The notes beneath the pieces are model-generated. The model had not been told where the DNA came from. It worked only from the letters and a program-made list of their open reading frames with translations, and did not search any database. Below are positions 8,633-17,131 of a stretch of DNA of 64,000 bases, piece by piece. The stretch is from Natronoarchaeum mannanilyticum (GTDB taxonomy: Archaea > Halobacteriota > Halobacteria > Halobacteriales > Natronoarchaeaceae), in NCBI RefSeq assembly GCF_039522665.1, contig NZ_BAAADV010000001.1, positions 806,001 through 870,000 of the forward strand. The letters are read 5' to 3'. Numbering within the stretch: position 1 is the first letter of the stretch; each line of letters begins with the position of its first letter. A program made the translations under genes and the position numbers.

Positions 8633-10327
8633 TCAGTGCCCCGCGTCGTGGGGGTTCATCTCCGTACCGTACTGCTCGGCGTGGTCGGTGTAGTCGATGA
8701 AGCGCGGCGCGTCGGGGTCGAAGGGGCGCTCCAGCGAGTCGAACGCCTTCTTCTTGTCCCAGCTCTGGAGGCCGCCAACGGCGCCCCGATCCTCCAGATC
8801 GTGGTACTCCAGGTCGGGCTCGGTCAGCTTCCAGGCGTCCAGCCCCGTCTCGGTGCGGACGATCACGCTGGAAAACTCGTCGCTCGAACCGACCGACCCC
8901 ACGGTCAGGTCCGCGCAGTAGCCGGTGAAGTCGGCGCACTCGTCGCAGCCCTTGAGGGCGGCGTCGTGGAAGTTCTCGACGTCCTCGATCAGGAGCGACT
9001 CGCCGTCGTGGTCGTAGACGCGCATCTCGCCGTCGAGCACGTCCATCTTCCCGATCTCGTCGGGTGAGATGCCGCGCTCTTCCTCTAACTGTTCGCCCAT
9101 CAGCGAGTAGTAGTTGAAGTTCTTCGTGCACATCAGCGCGACCGTGTAGTCGATCGCCCGGACGCCGGCGTCCTGACTCTGGTAGTCCCACTCGAAGTCC
9201 TGCAGCGCGCGGATCCCCTCTATCTCGCAGGGCGTGCCCACGAGCGCGAGCGAGAGGTCTTCGGGATCCTCGTCGGGGAGCTTGTGCTCCCACTGGTCGA
9301 GTCCGAGGTTGCCCAGCGCCATCGTCTGGTTGTAGATCGTCCCGGTGTTCTCGATCAGCTCCTCGGGCGTGGTCGCGAGGAAGCTCTCGGCCTTCCAGGC
9401 CTCCTCGTCGGACTCGGTCGCGATCAGCGCGCCGTCGATCTCGCCCGCCTCGAGCAGGTGGATCAGGACGCTCGTGACGACGCCGCCGTCCTGGCTGCCC
9501 TCGCGCCAGTCGTCCTCGACGCGCGCGGAGAACTCCGTGATCGGGTCGCCCGCGCCCGAGACGTTGTCGTCGCCCCCGGTGATCTTCCACTGGCGCTCGT
9601 AGCGCAGCCCGCCGCGCGGGCAGAAGTCCCAGCACAGCGAGCAGCCCGTGCACATCTTGACGAGCTCCGGCAGATCGTCGTCGCCGATGCCGATCGAGTC
9701 GGAGGGGCACGCCGCGACGCAGGTGCCACACTGGATACACCTGCCCTCGTCGATGACGGCCTCGTCGAGCTCCATGAACCAGGTCTTCTCGTCGGGCGTC
9801 TCGATGTCGTTCATCGCCGAGCGGATCTCGTAGCCCGGCGTCTCCAAGTCGGCGCCCTCCGGCAGCTGGACGCGCCTGTCCGGCGGATCGGAGCCCTCGC
9901 CGTCGATCTCCTGACTGACGCCCTCCGCGGGGTCGGTGAACTCGACGTTAACGAGCTGGCCGTCCGGCGAGACGTTGGCGGGCGTCGCTCCGCCGTCCGC
10001 GACTGCCCGCTCGCCTCCGCCGTCGTCGCAGCCGCAGGAACTGCAGCCGCAGTCGTCGCCCGACTCGTCCGGGGTTACCCCGTCAGAAGCGGCGTCCCCG
10101 GCGTCCGTATCGTCCTCCGGTCCGACCTGATCGGCCGGGACCGTTCCCGACTCGGTCGCCGGACGCTCGACGCCGGCGCCGTCGACGCTCGGCACCGACG
10201 CGGCGTCCTCGCGAGGCGACGCCGAGCGAGGGCTCGACGAACTCTGTTCGTCGGCGTCCTCGTCGTCCGCTGTCTCGGGGACGCCGGGGAGTGGCTGATC
10301 GTCGGCGTTCGGGTCCTCGCTAGTCAT
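8633..10327 (-). CDS. FrhB-like coenzyme F420 dehydrogenase beta-subunit family protein with 2[4Fe-4S]
   Basis: 564 residues. Order: an acidic, probably disordered N-terminal region (1-130) containing a dense CGCSSCGC cysteine cluster near residues 92-99; a two-cluster ferredoxin domain (CIQCGTCVAACP, then CTGCSLCWDFCPRGG, about 196-240); then the FrhB N and C domains with NYYSLMGEQL and CDECADFTGYCADLTVG. FrhB/FpoF/HCAR-type proteins bind FAD and pass electrons between F420 (or ferredoxin) and iron-sulfur clusters. Its ATG overlaps the end of the sulfite reductase gene by 8 bp, so the two are almost certainly translated together. I infer an electron donor role for that reductase. One linker segment (DEQSSSSPxSASxRxDA pattern) is an in-frame palindromic insertion. 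Confidence 0.85.
   Translation of the reverse strand: MTSEDPNADDQPLPGVPETADDEDADEQSSSSPRSASPREDAASVPSVDGAGVERPATESGTVPADQVGPEDDTDAGDAASDGVTPDESGDDCGCSSCGCDDGGGERAVADGGATPANVSPDGQLVNVEFTDPAEGVSQEIDGEGSDPPDRRVQLPEGADLETPGYEIRSAMNDIETPDEKTWFMELDEAVIDEGRCIQCGTCVAACPSDSIGIGDDDLPELVKMCTGCSLCWDFCPRGGLRYERQWKITGGDDNVSGAGDPITEFSARVEDDWREGSQDGGVVTSVLIHLLEAGEIDGALIATESDEEAWKAESFLATTPEELIENTGTIYNQTMALGNLGLDQWEHKLPDEDPEDLSLALVGTPCEIEGIRALQDFEWDYQSQDAGVRAIDYTVALMCTKNFNYYSLMGEQLEEERGISPDEIGKMDVLDGEMRVYDHDGESLLIEDVENFHDAALKGCDECADFTGYCADLTVGSVGSSDEFSSVIVRTETGLDAWKLTEPDLEYHDLEDRGAVGGLQSWDKKKAFDSLERPFDPDAPRFIDYTDHAEQYGTEMNPHDAGH
10203..10254 (-). repeat. In-frame palindromic element, type 1, copy A
   Basis: A 52-bp segment inside the FrhB-like gene. 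It matches 42 of 52 positions with 19875-19926 in an unrelated gene, is read in the same frame and strand, and contains a 7-bp stem (GACGAAC / GTTCGTC, loop TCT) whose one changed base pair is compensated in the other copy. Confidence 0.65.
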
Positions 10328-12059
10328 CCGCGGCCACCCCCTTCGACACGGGCGCGTCGGCGTCTCGCATGATCGCCCGGAGCCGGTCGTTGTCGACGCC
10401 GCGAGTCCACTCGTAGAACCGCTCGCCGTCCGCCCGATCCTCCGCGTAGGCGTCGAACAGCTGTTCGAGCGCCGGGATCACGGCGTCCGCTGGGACGGCG
10501 CTCTCGACCCAGTCGAGGAACTCGTTGTCCGACCCGAGGCTGCCGCCCAGCCCGAAGTCCATCCCCTCGACGAGGTCGTCGGCGTCGCCGTCATCGTCGG
10601 TGTCGAGTTGGACGGTCTCCCCCCGAAATCCGATATCGGCGATCTGGGGCTGGGCGCAGGAGGCCGAGCAGCCCGACATGTGCATCCGCACGACGTCCAG
10701 ATCGTCCGGCGTCTCGATCTGCGCGTCGAGCTCGCGCGCCCAGCGCTTCGTGCGCTTCTTGGTCTCGATGATGCCGTAGTTGCAGAACTCGCTGCCCGTG
10801 CAGCCCACCGCGCCGCGCGAGAACGGGCCGGGATCGGGCTGGTAGTCCGCCGCGAACGGTTCCGCGAGGAGGTCGTCGACGTTCTCCGCCGGAATATGGG
10901 TGATCAGGAAATTCTGGTCGGTCGCGAGGCGGACCGTCGACTCGTCGGTGCCGTACTCGCGGGCCGCCCGCGCCGCCGCGGCGAACTCGTCGCCGCCCAT
11001 CCGGCCCGTGATCACGTTGAAGCCGACGTATTTGAGCCCGTCCTCGCGCTGGTCGTGGACGCCGACGTGGTCGCCGGCGTACCCCTCGGTGAGGTCGGTG
11101 CCCCGCTCGTGCAGGTCGACCGAACAGCGCTCGCGGATGGCTTCCTCGAATTTCTCGGGACCGAGCTGCTCGACGAGGTAGCGCATCCGGCAGACGCCGC
11201 GGTTGTTCCGATCGCCCAGCTCTTTGAACGTCTGGGCGACCGCGCGGCAGAACTCGACGGCGTCCTCGGGCAGGACGAACACGTCCAGGTTCGAGGCCAT
11301 CCGCGGACCGTCAGAGAGCCCGCCGCCGACGCGGGCGTGGAAGCCGTAGTACTCCTCGCCACCGTCGGACCCGTCCGACGAGCCTCCGGCTTCGCCGGAG
11401 ACGTCGATCTCCTTCCTGGCGGGCGTCATGCCGACGTCGTTGATCTGGGACTGCGCGCAGTCGTGCTTGCAGCCGGTGATCGTCATCTTGAACTTCCGCG
11501 GAAGGTTGCCGTACTCCCGGTTCTCGGTGAAAAAGTCCGAAACTGTGTCGATGACGGGCTGGGCGTCGAAGCACTCGTGGTCGTCCAGCCCCGCGGCGGG
11601 ACAGCCCAGCACATTGCGCGCCGAGTCGCCGCAGCCCTGGATCGTCGTCAGCCCGACCTCGTCGTACCGGTCCCAGATCTCGGGGACGTCCTCGATCTCG
11701 ACCCAGTGTTTCTGGATGTCCTGGCGCGTCGTGATGTCGAGGTAGGCGTCGCCCCACAGCTCGTTCTGCTCGGCGCCGCCGTGTTCGTCGGGCGCGGTGG
11801 CGTACTCGTCGGCGACCTCGCCGATCACCTCGGCCTGCTCGGGCGTCAGGCGCCCGCCCGGCACCTTCGTCCGCATCATGTAGTAGTCCTCGTGCTTCCC
11901 GTGGGCGTACATCCCGGCCCACTTCAGGCGCTCGAACTCGCCGTCGTCCTCGGCCGCGACGATCTCCTCGAACCCCAGCCCCTTCTCGGCGTACTCCTTG
12001 ACGTCCTCGATGACGTCCAGCGGGTGCTTGTCCTGCTTCCACTGCTCTACCGTATTCAT
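10320..12059 (-). CDS. Assimilatory-type sulfite reductase (siroheme, [4Fe-4S])
   Basis: 579 residues, a duplicated nitrite/sulfite-reductase fold. The siroheme-cluster cysteines are visible as CTGSEFC (C420, C426) and CSASC (C464, C468). The active-site stretch reads PRKFK (K189, K191): plant and bacterial sulfite reductases have Lys-x-Lys here, nitrite reductases Lys-x-Asn, so sulfite is the predicted substrate. It would reduce sulfite to sulfide with six electrons for cysteine synthesis. Start: ATG 12059 with a strong GGAGGTG Shine-Dalgarno 6 bp upstream; an in-frame GTG at 12068 would overlap that site. It overlaps the FrhB-like gene, its likely redox partner. A second in-frame palindromic element lies at residues about 222-235. 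Confidence 0.85.
   Translation of the reverse strand: MNTVEQWKQDKHPLDVIEDVKEYAEKGLGFEEIVAAEDDGEFERLKWAGMYAHGKHEDYYMMRTKVPGGRLTPEQAEVIGEVADEYATAPDEHGGAEQNELWGDAYLDITTRQDIQKHWVEIEDVPEIWDRYDEVGLTTIQGCGDSARNVLGCPAAGLDDHECFDAQPVIDTVSDFFTENREYGNLPRKFKMTITGCKHDCAQSQINDVGMTPARKEIDVSGEAGGSSDGSDGGEEYYGFHARVGGGLSDGPRMASNLDVFVLPEDAVEFCRAVAQTFKELGDRNNRGVCRMRYLVEQLGPEKFEEAIRERCSVDLHERGTDLTEGYAGDHVGVHDQREDGLKYVGFNVITGRMGGDEFAAAARAAREYGTDESTVRLATDQNFLITHIPAENVDDLLAEPFAADYQPDPGPFSRGAVGCTGSEFCNYGIIETKKRTKRWARELDAQIETPDDLDVVRMHMSGCSASCAQPQIADIGFRGETVQLDTDDDGDADDLVEGMDFGLGGSLGSDNEFLDWVESAVPADAVIPALEQLFDAYAEDRADGERFYEWTRGVDNDRLRAIMRDADAPVSKGVAADD
11358..11402 (-). repeat. In-frame palindromic element, type 2, copy A
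   Basis: About 45 bp in the sulfite reductase gene coding SGEAGGSSDGSDGG. Two hairpins in tandem: CCGGC-GAA-GCCGG and GTCGGAC-GG-GTCCGAC, joined by GGCTC. The same layout, with GGCTCGTC between the stems, recurs in the MBL-fold gene at 17633-17684. Confidence 0.55.
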
Positions 12060-12065
12060 TTCAAG

Positions 12066-12072
12066 CACCTCC
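12066..12072 (-). promoter_or_regulatory. Strong Shine-Dalgarno before the sulfite reductase gene
   Basis: GGAGGTG on the minus strand, 6 bp before ATG 12059. Haloarchaeal messages are mostly leaderless or lack such sites, so this one decides the start and implies a 5' leader. Confidence 0.6.
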
Positions 12073-12237
12073 GTTCAACGCGTTTCAGAACCGTGATACT
12101 CGTTGCCATTTGTCGTAGGACGAAACTACGCCCACGCCTAAAGCCCCCCGCGTCACGGCGACACCTGACGCCGGTCCGGGGTGCAGGCGAGTGTCTCCGC
12201 TATCTATGATGGTCGTTGCTGATAGTATCCGTGCCGC

Positions 12238-12921
12238 TCAGGCGTCCAACTCGTCGGCCAACTCGTGGAACGACTCGACCGGCACGTCCGGCTCGATCTC
12301 GTAGGGACCCCACATCGTCCCCGATCGGTTCACCCACGCACCCTGCATCCCGGCGTCGACGGCGCCCGGCACGTCCCACCAGCCCGCCGCGGCGAACGCG
12401 ACGTCCTCGATCGGCTCGCCGATCCGGTCGGCGGCGTGGCGGTACACCTCGGCGTCGGGCTTGAACGTCTCCACCTCGGCGACGCTGATCGCGTCCTCGA
12501 CGTACTCGTCGATGCCGGCGTGATCGAGCAGCGTGTCGAGCATCTCGGGGCTGCCGTTCGAGAGGACGTACAGGTCGTAGCCCGCCTCGTGAAGCCGTTC
12601 CATCCCTTCCGGGGCGTCCTCGAACACGTCCAGTTCGTCGTACGTCGAGAGGATCGCCTCGCGCTCCTCGGCGGTCGTCTCGGCGCCCGCGGCGTCCAGC
12701 GCGTACTCCAGCGCGGCGCGGTTGTACTCGTAGAACGAGTCGTACTCGCCGACGTGGTTGGCGACCATCGCGTAGTTGAGCGAGCGCTCGCGCCAGATCT
12801 TCGAGACGAGTTCGGGCGAGTCGACGTGCTCGGCGAGCGGTTCTTCGACGGTCGTCACGTCGACGATGGTGCCGTAGGAGTCGAACGCGACGGCCTCGAC
12901 GGCGTCCGGATCGAGCGACAT
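12238..12921 (-). CDS. HAD-superfamily hydrolase, haloacid dehalogenase type II-like
   Basis: 227 residues. Motif I is FDSYGTIVD, the D-x-Y-G-T form found in L-2-haloacid dehalogenases (the first Asp is the nucleophile); motif II is VLSNGS; motif III is the lysine in ETFKPDAEVY; motif IV is replaced by AAAGWWDVPGA where many HADs have two acidic residues, as is common in this subfamily. It could remove halogens from 2-haloacids, but most such haloarchaeal proteins are uncharacterised and may act on phosphates. Begins at ATG 12921, directly downstream of ftsY on the same strand (67 bp). Confidence 0.82.
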   Translation of the reverse strand: MSLDPDAVEAVAFDSYGTIVDVTTVEEPLAEHVDSPELVSKIWRERSLNYAMVANHVGEYDSFYEYNRAALEYALDAAGAETTAEEREAILSTYDELDVFEDAPEGMERLHEAGYDLYVLSNGSPEMLDTLLDHAGIDEYVEDAISVAEVETFKPDAEVYRHAADRIGEPIEDVAFAAAGWWDVPGAVDAGMQGAWVNRSGTMWGPYEIEPDVPVESFHELADELDA

Positions 12922-12988
12922 GGGCCGGACTTCGACGCGCTCCGAAAAGAAACGTGGGGCGCCCGTGCGCCGGCGGCGGGCGACCGCG

Positions 12989-14263
12989 CTACCCGTCGAT
13001 GCCGAGCAGGCGATCGACGAGTTCCTCGGGGTCGAACGGCTCGATGTCGTCGTACCCCTGACCGGTCCCCAGGAAGAGGATCGGCTTGCCCGTCACGTGG
13101 GCGATCGAGATCGCCGCGCCGCCCTGCGCGTCGGCGTCGGCCTTCGTCAGGACGGCGCCGTCGATCTCGGCGGCGTCGTTGAACTGCTTGGCGCGCTGGA
13201 CGGCGTCCTGCCCGGCGACGGCCTCGTCGACGAACAGCGTCATGTCGGGATCGACCACGCGGTCGATCTTCGAGAGCTGCTCCATCAGGTCGTCGCTGGT
13301 GTGGAGGCGCCCGGCCGTGTCGCCGAGCACGACGTCGACGTCGTTGGCCTCGGCGTACTCGACGGCGTCGTAGATCACCGCGGCGGGGTCCCCGCCCTGC
13401 TCGTGGGTGATGATCTTCTTGTCCAGCGCCTCGGCGTGCTCCTCGATCTGCTCGTTGGCGCCGGCGCGGTACGTGTCGCCGTTGGCCAGCACCGTCGAGA
13501 GCCCGCGCTCCTCGAAGTAGCGGGCCATCTTGGCGATCGAGGTGGTCTTGCCGACGCCGTTTACCCCCGTAAACACGATCGTCAGGGGCTTGTCGGCCTC
13601 GGCGACGCGCTCGTCGAAGTCGAACTGCCCGACGCTGATCACTTCCAGCAGGGCGTTCTTGAGCGCGCGCTGGACGACGCCGGTCGTCGACTTCGTGAAC
13701 CGGTGGGTCTCGCCGACCAGCTCCTCGCGGAGCGTCGCCATGATCTCCTGGGCGACGCTGAACTCGACGTCGCTCTGGAGCAGCGCCATCTCGAGCTCCT
13801 CGAGGGGCGCTTCGAGGTCTTCCTCCTCGATGACGGTCTGGCCGGTCGCGAACGACTTCGCGCGCTTGGCGAAGCCCGGTCCGCCGTCCTCCTCGTCCTC
13901 GGCGACGGTGTCGGTGACGGCGCCGGCGACGTCCGCGCCGCCGTACTCGTCGGCGTCGCTCGACGCCTCGGCGTCCGTCGACTCGCCGGCGTCGGCCTCG
14001 ATCTCTGTTTCGGCTCCGTGCTCGGCGTCGTCGCCCTCAGGCTGGGTCGCGTCGGACCGGGCCGCCGCGGCGGCCGCTTTGGCGTCTGCGGCATCCGAAT
14101 CGGCGGCACCAGCGTCGGCTTCCGCGGCGTCATCCTCGGTCTCCTCGACCGCTTCGGCTTCCGCGGCCGCGTCCTCGCTCTCGGCTTCCGCCGCCTTCTC
14201 CTCGGCGGTCTCCTCGACGTCCTCCCGGAAGCTCCCGAGCTTGTCCTTCAGGCTGTCGAACAT
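12989..14263 (-). CDS. ftsY: Signal recognition particle receptor FtsY
   Basis: 424 residues. A long acidic Ala/Glu/Asp-rich A domain (residues 1-115) precedes the NG domain. The GTPase motifs are all present: GVNGVGKTTSIAKMA (P-loop), DTAGRLHTSDDLMEQL (G3), and TKADAD (G4). The N domain begins near FAKRAKSFATGQ. FtsY docks the SRP-ribosome complex at the membrane for cotranslational insertion. It follows the prefoldin alpha gene by 3 bp; pfdA-ftsY with L18a upstream is the standard archaeal order. Confidence 0.95.
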   Translation of the reverse strand: MFDSLKDKLGSFREDVEETAEEKAAEAESEDAAAEAEAVEETEDDAAEADAGAADSDAADAKAAAAAARSDATQPEGDDAEHGAETEIEADAGESTDAEASSDADEYGGADVAGAVTDTVAEDEEDGGPGFAKRAKSFATGQTVIEEEDLEAPLEELEMALLQSDVEFSVAQEIMATLREELVGETHRFTKSTTGVVQRALKNALLEVISVGQFDFDERVAEADKPLTIVFTGVNGVGKTTSIAKMARYFEERGLSTVLANGDTYRAGANEQIEEHAEALDKKIITHEQGGDPAAVIYDAVEYAEANDVDVVLGDTAGRLHTSDDLMEQLSKIDRVVDPDMTLFVDEAVAGQDAVQRAKQFNDAAEIDGAVLTKADADAQGGAAISIAHVTGKPILFLGTGQGYDDIEPFDPEELVDRLLGIDG

Positions 14264-14266
14264 GCG

Positions 14267-14734
14267 CTACTCGTCGCCTTCTTCCTCGCCCTGCATCTGC
14301 TGCATCTGCTGTTGCATCTGCTGCTGCTGGAGCTGCTGAGCCTTCTGCTCGAGCTGCTCGCTCTCGGTCTCGAGTTCGGCGATCTCCTCGTTGACCTCGT
14401 CGATGCGGTCGTCGAGCGTCTCCTTCTTGTTCTCGAGCGTGTCGACGGCGTCGCCCTGCTCCTGCTCTGCCGCGTAGCCGCCGCCGAGACTGACGATGAC
14501 CTCGTCGATGTCCTGGACCTCCGCGCGGAGGTAGGCGTCGCCGCCCAGCGGGACCTGCACGGTCGAGCCGGTCTCGAGCGTCTCGATGGCCTCGATGGCC
14601 TCGTCGACCTCGGTCTTCTCCTGCTGCAGATCGTCGACTTCGCCCTCAAGGGCCTCGATCTGCTCCTGGAGCTCCTGGAGCTGCTGGCTGAGTTCCTGCA
14701 GTTGCTGCTGACCGCCGCCGCCACCGCCCATCAT
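14267..14734 (-). CDS. pfdA: Prefoldin subunit alpha
   Basis: 155 residues. Two long coiled-coil helices (about 10-55 and 105-150, very rich in Gln and Glu, ending in Gln-Met repeats) flank a small beta region (TGSTVQVPLGGDAYLRAEV). With the beta subunit it forms the jellyfish-shaped hexamer that hands unfolded proteins to the thermosome. The first ATG (14734) overlaps the L18a stop as ATGA, so translation is probably coupled. A following Met codon and glycine run (MMGGGGGG) are at the N-terminus. Confidence 0.92.
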   Translation of the reverse strand: MMGGGGGGQQQLQELSQQLQELQEQIEALEGEVDDLQQEKTEVDEAIEAIETLETGSTVQVPLGGDAYLRAEVQDIDEVIVSLGGGYAAEQEQGDAVDTLENKKETLDDRIDEVNEEIAELETESEQLEQKAQQLQQQQMQQQMQQMQGEEEGDE

Positions 14735-14904
14735 TGTGCCACCTCGTCGATCTCGATCTGGCGGCGCTTCAGACCGTGCTTGCTGCCGAAGTTCGAGTAG
14801 ACGTACTCCTCGGCGACGTCGTCGTTCTCGGCCTCTACCTCTGTCTGGAACGTTTCCCACCCGTCGCGGGCCTCGAACCGTCCGCTAACCGAATACTGGT
14901 TCAT
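14731..14904 (-). CDS. rpl18a: 50S ribosomal protein L18Ae (LX)
   Basis: 57 residues, beginning MNQYSVSGRFEARDGWETF and ending KRRQIEIDEVAQ; both ends match archaeal LX/L18a. The gene is easy to overlook because of its size. It starts the LX-pfdA-ftsY run, its stop overlapping the prefoldin start by 4 bp. Between 14905 and 15018 there is no obvious TATA box, but a perfect 13-bp inverted repeat (GGAAGA-A-TCTTCC, 14928-14940) sits where the core promoter would be. Confidence 0.93.
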   Translation of the reverse strand: MNQYSVSGRFEARDGWETFQTEVEAENDDVAEEYVYSNFGSKHGLKRRQIEIDEVAQ

Positions 14905-14927
14905 GTCCTAACCTGCGTCGGGGAGTC

Positions 14928-14940
14928 GGAAGAATCTTCC
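14928..14940. promoter_or_regulatory. Perfect 13-bp inverted repeat upstream of rpl18a
   Basis: GGAAGA-A-TCTTCC, 24 to 36 bp upstream of the L18a start codon. The position overlaps the expected TATA/BRE region, so it could be a repressor site or chance. Not recognised. Confidence 0.3.
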
Positions 14941-15018
14941 CTTCCGTACCGGGTCGAGGATCGGCGATCGGAGCGTCGAAATCTGCAGGACAGCGGCGTC
15001 GCGGCCGGCGTTGGCCGA

Positions 15019-15684
15019 TCAGTCGATGTAGCCCAGCGCCGACTCGATCCGACCCAGCTCGGGGCCGGTGGTGTCCTGGCCGACGACGTAGCCGTGCTCG
15101 TTGGCGAGCAGGCCCGAGCCGACCAGCGGCGCGCCGTAGTTGATCGTCCCGACGTCGGCGCGGACGTCGAGCAGGTCCTCGAGGTAGTCGAGTTCGGAGT
15201 CGGACGTCTTGGGGTGACAGAGCACGCCCTCGTCGTTGACGACGGCGGCCGTCCCGACGGTCCGGACGCCCGCGAGGTCGCCCTGCTCGACCGGGACCTC
15301 GAGCGCGCGCTCGACGGCGTCGATCGCTTCCTCGGGCAGCTCCGGGTGGGCGTACGCGCCGTAGTCGTTGGCGAGTACGACGTTCCCGGCGGCGTTGATC
15401 CGACCGGGCAGTTCGACGATCGGGGCGTCGACGGCCTCGGCGAGCCGGTCGCGCTCGCGGTCGGTGACGCGACTGCTGACCAGCAGTCCGTTCTCGTTAC
15501 CGACGGCGAGCGCGCCGACGGTGGCCGAGCCGGCGATCGTCGTGGGCGTGGCCGGCACGCCCAGCTCGTCGCCCAGATCTTCGATCAGATCGTCGTCGGC
15601 GTCGGGACGCACCAGCAGGTGATCGTCCGTGGCGCGCGCGAAGACGCCGACGTACGCCGATCCTGTGAACGCGGCGCGAAGCAA
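15019..15684 (-). CDS. eif6: Translation initiation factor 6 (aIF6)
   Basis: 221 residues with the five-fold pseudo-repeat of eIF6: repeated hydrophobic strands such as [27 protein letters not shown] and [14 protein letters not shown]. aIF6 binds the 50S subunit and keeps it apart from 30S. The reading frame requires a TTG start at 15684 ([17 protein letters not shown]), which fits the usual MLRA-F-GS beginning of archaeal homologues. It follows the L31e stop codon by 2 bp, so it is in the L39e-L31e-eIF6 operon. Confidence 0.93.
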   Translation of the reverse strand: MLRAAFTGSAYVGVFARATDDHLLVRPDADDDLIEDLGDELGVPATPTTIAGSATVGALAVGNENGLLVSSRVTDRERDRLAEAVDAPIVELPGRINAAGNVVLANDYGAYAHPELPEEAIDAVERALEVPVEQGDLAGVRTVGTAAVVNDEGVLCHPKTSDSELDYLEDLLDVRADVGTINYGAPLVGSGLLANEHGYVVGQDTTGPELGRIESALGYID

Positions 15685-15686
15685 AG

Positions 15687-15965
15687 TTACTCTGCGTGCT
15701 CGGCTTCGACGATTGCCTCGCCCTCTTCCTCGAATCGGGCGGCGCGCACGCGGAGCTTGCTCGGCGGTTTCTTGCGGCCCTGGGACCAGATCGCCTCGTT
15801 GATCGAGGGGTCGAGGCGGACCTGCTCTCCGTCGACGGAGAAGTGCTTGGCGAGGTGCTCGCGGAGGAGCTTCATCGCCTTGTCGGCGGCTTCGTGCTTG
15901 GGTGCGGCCTTGGCGTCGCGCAGGGGAACGGTCATGACCCGCTCCTCGAACTCACCGGCGCTCAT
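15687..15965 (-). CDS. rpl31e: 50S ribosomal protein L31e
   Basis: 92 residues. The family stretch [11 protein letters not shown] and the later [23 protein letters not shown] are clear. L31e lines the polypeptide exit tunnel. Its ATG at 15965 shares one base with the L39e stop (TAATG). Acidic C-terminal tail as usual for halophiles. Confidence 0.95.
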   Translation of the reverse strand: MSAGEFEERVMTVPLRDAKAAPKHEAADKAMKLLREHLAKHFSVDGEQVRLDPSINEAIWSQGRKKPPSKLRVRAARFEEEGEAIVEAEHAE

Positions 15966-16117
15966 TATTCGTCAGTGCTCTGGCGCCGCCAGTTGCGCCG
16001 CTTGGGGTTGCGAGTGACTTCACGGTCCGTCTTCAGCATGACCCACGCCGGAACGCGGCTGTTCTGGCGCTCCAGCTTGGAGAGGCGCTTCTTCTTGGCC
16101 TTCGATTTCTTACCCAT
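15965..16117 (-). CDS. rpl39e: 50S ribosomal protein L39e
   Basis: 50 residues, very basic, starting [20 protein letters not shown] and ending [10 protein letters not shown]; this is the full-length archaeal L39e, which sits in the exit tunnel. It is the first gene of the L39e-L31e-eIF6 operon. A TATA-like ATTTTAAG at about 16143-16150 on the minus strand predicts transcription starting almost at the ATG, a leaderless message. Confidence 0.95.
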   Translation of the reverse strand: MGKKSKAKKKRLSKLERQNSRVPAWVMLKTDREVTRNPKRRNWRRQSTDE

Positions 16118-16318
16118 AGTGGGCGCATCTACCCGACCGTAGCTTAAAATCTTGTTCCTTTGCGGGCGGAGCCCCGCCGCGGGCACCGAGGGCGCCGGGG
16201 AGCCACGTCGACGCCGTCGGAGCGACGTCGCGTCGCGCGCTCGCGGTCGACTGCCGCCAACGCTGTTTCTTCCGGCGATCGAACCGATGAAGTGACCGCC
16301 GGGCGAACGCCCGATCGC

Positions 16319-17050
16319 ATGGATTCGTCCGCGCGCGAACGCTCCGGCCCGTTCGGCCGCATGGTCTGGGACTACCACGAGGGCGAGCTCGACGAGCAGC
16401 CCCGCCACCGTCGGGACGACGGCGAGGAGAGCGAGGCGCCTCTGGAGTGGTACTTTTCCGGTCCCGATGCGTGGCCCGAGGTCGAACACGAGGCCTTCGC
16501 GGACGTCAGTGGACGGGTGCTCGACGCCGGTTGCGGCGCCGGGCGCACCGCGTTGTGGCTCCAAAAGCAGGGGTACGACGTCGTCGGCGTCGACCGCAGC
16601 CCCGGCGCCGTCGCGGTGGCGCGCGATCGGGGCGTCGAGAACGCGGTCGTCGGCGACATGGGCGACCCCGGACTGTTCGGGGACAGCTTCGACACGGTGC
16701 TCGTCGCCGGCCAGCAGGTGGGCGTCGCCGGCGATCGGAACGGCGTCCGCGAGCTGTTCGACGCCTTCGCCGAGCTCACGGGGCCGGACGGACGGGTGAT
16801 CGCGGACGTCTCGGACCCGACAGAGGCGCCGCCGGAGTTCCGCGAGTACCTCGGCGACGTCTCGGACGGCACCGCGACGCGGACGTTCCGTACCGTCTAC
16901 GACGGAGCGATCGGCGATCCGATCACCCTGATGATGTTCTCTCCCGACGCGCTCCGTGAGCTCGTCGCCGAGACGCCGTGGTCGATCGAGACGCTGTACG
17001 GCGTGGACGAGGAGGGCGGGCACTTCTACTTCGTGCTGGATAAATCGTAG
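16319..17050 (+). CDS. Class I SAM-dependent methyltransferase
   Basis: 243 residues. After [23 protein letters not shown] comes the Rossmann SAM site [15 protein letters not shown] (motif I), [11 protein letters not shown] (motif II) and [22 protein letters not shown] (motifs III-IV). Substrate unknown; the family is close to small-molecule or quinone-type methyltransferases. ATG 16319 is chosen because the preceding open sequence is arginine-rich and not family-like. Divergent from the L39e operon. Confidence 0.8.
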   Translation: MDSSARERSGPFGRMVWDYHEGELDEQPRHRRDDGEESEAPLEWYFSGPDAWPEVEHEAFADVSGRVLDAGCGAGRTALWLQKQGYDVVGVDRSPGAVAVARDRGVENAVVGDMGDPGLFGDSFDTVLVAGQQVGVAGDRNGVRELFDAFAELTGPDGRVIADVSDPTEAPPEFREYLGDVSDGTATRTFRTVYDGAIGDPITLMMFSPDALRELVAETPWSIETLYGVDEEGGHFYFVLDKS

Positions 17051-17131
17051 CCGGGATCGGCGTCGGCACGACGCCGATGGCCCTCGCCGCAACCCCACCG
17101 TTTTTCGACGCTGGCGTCCGTCCACCCGCGC

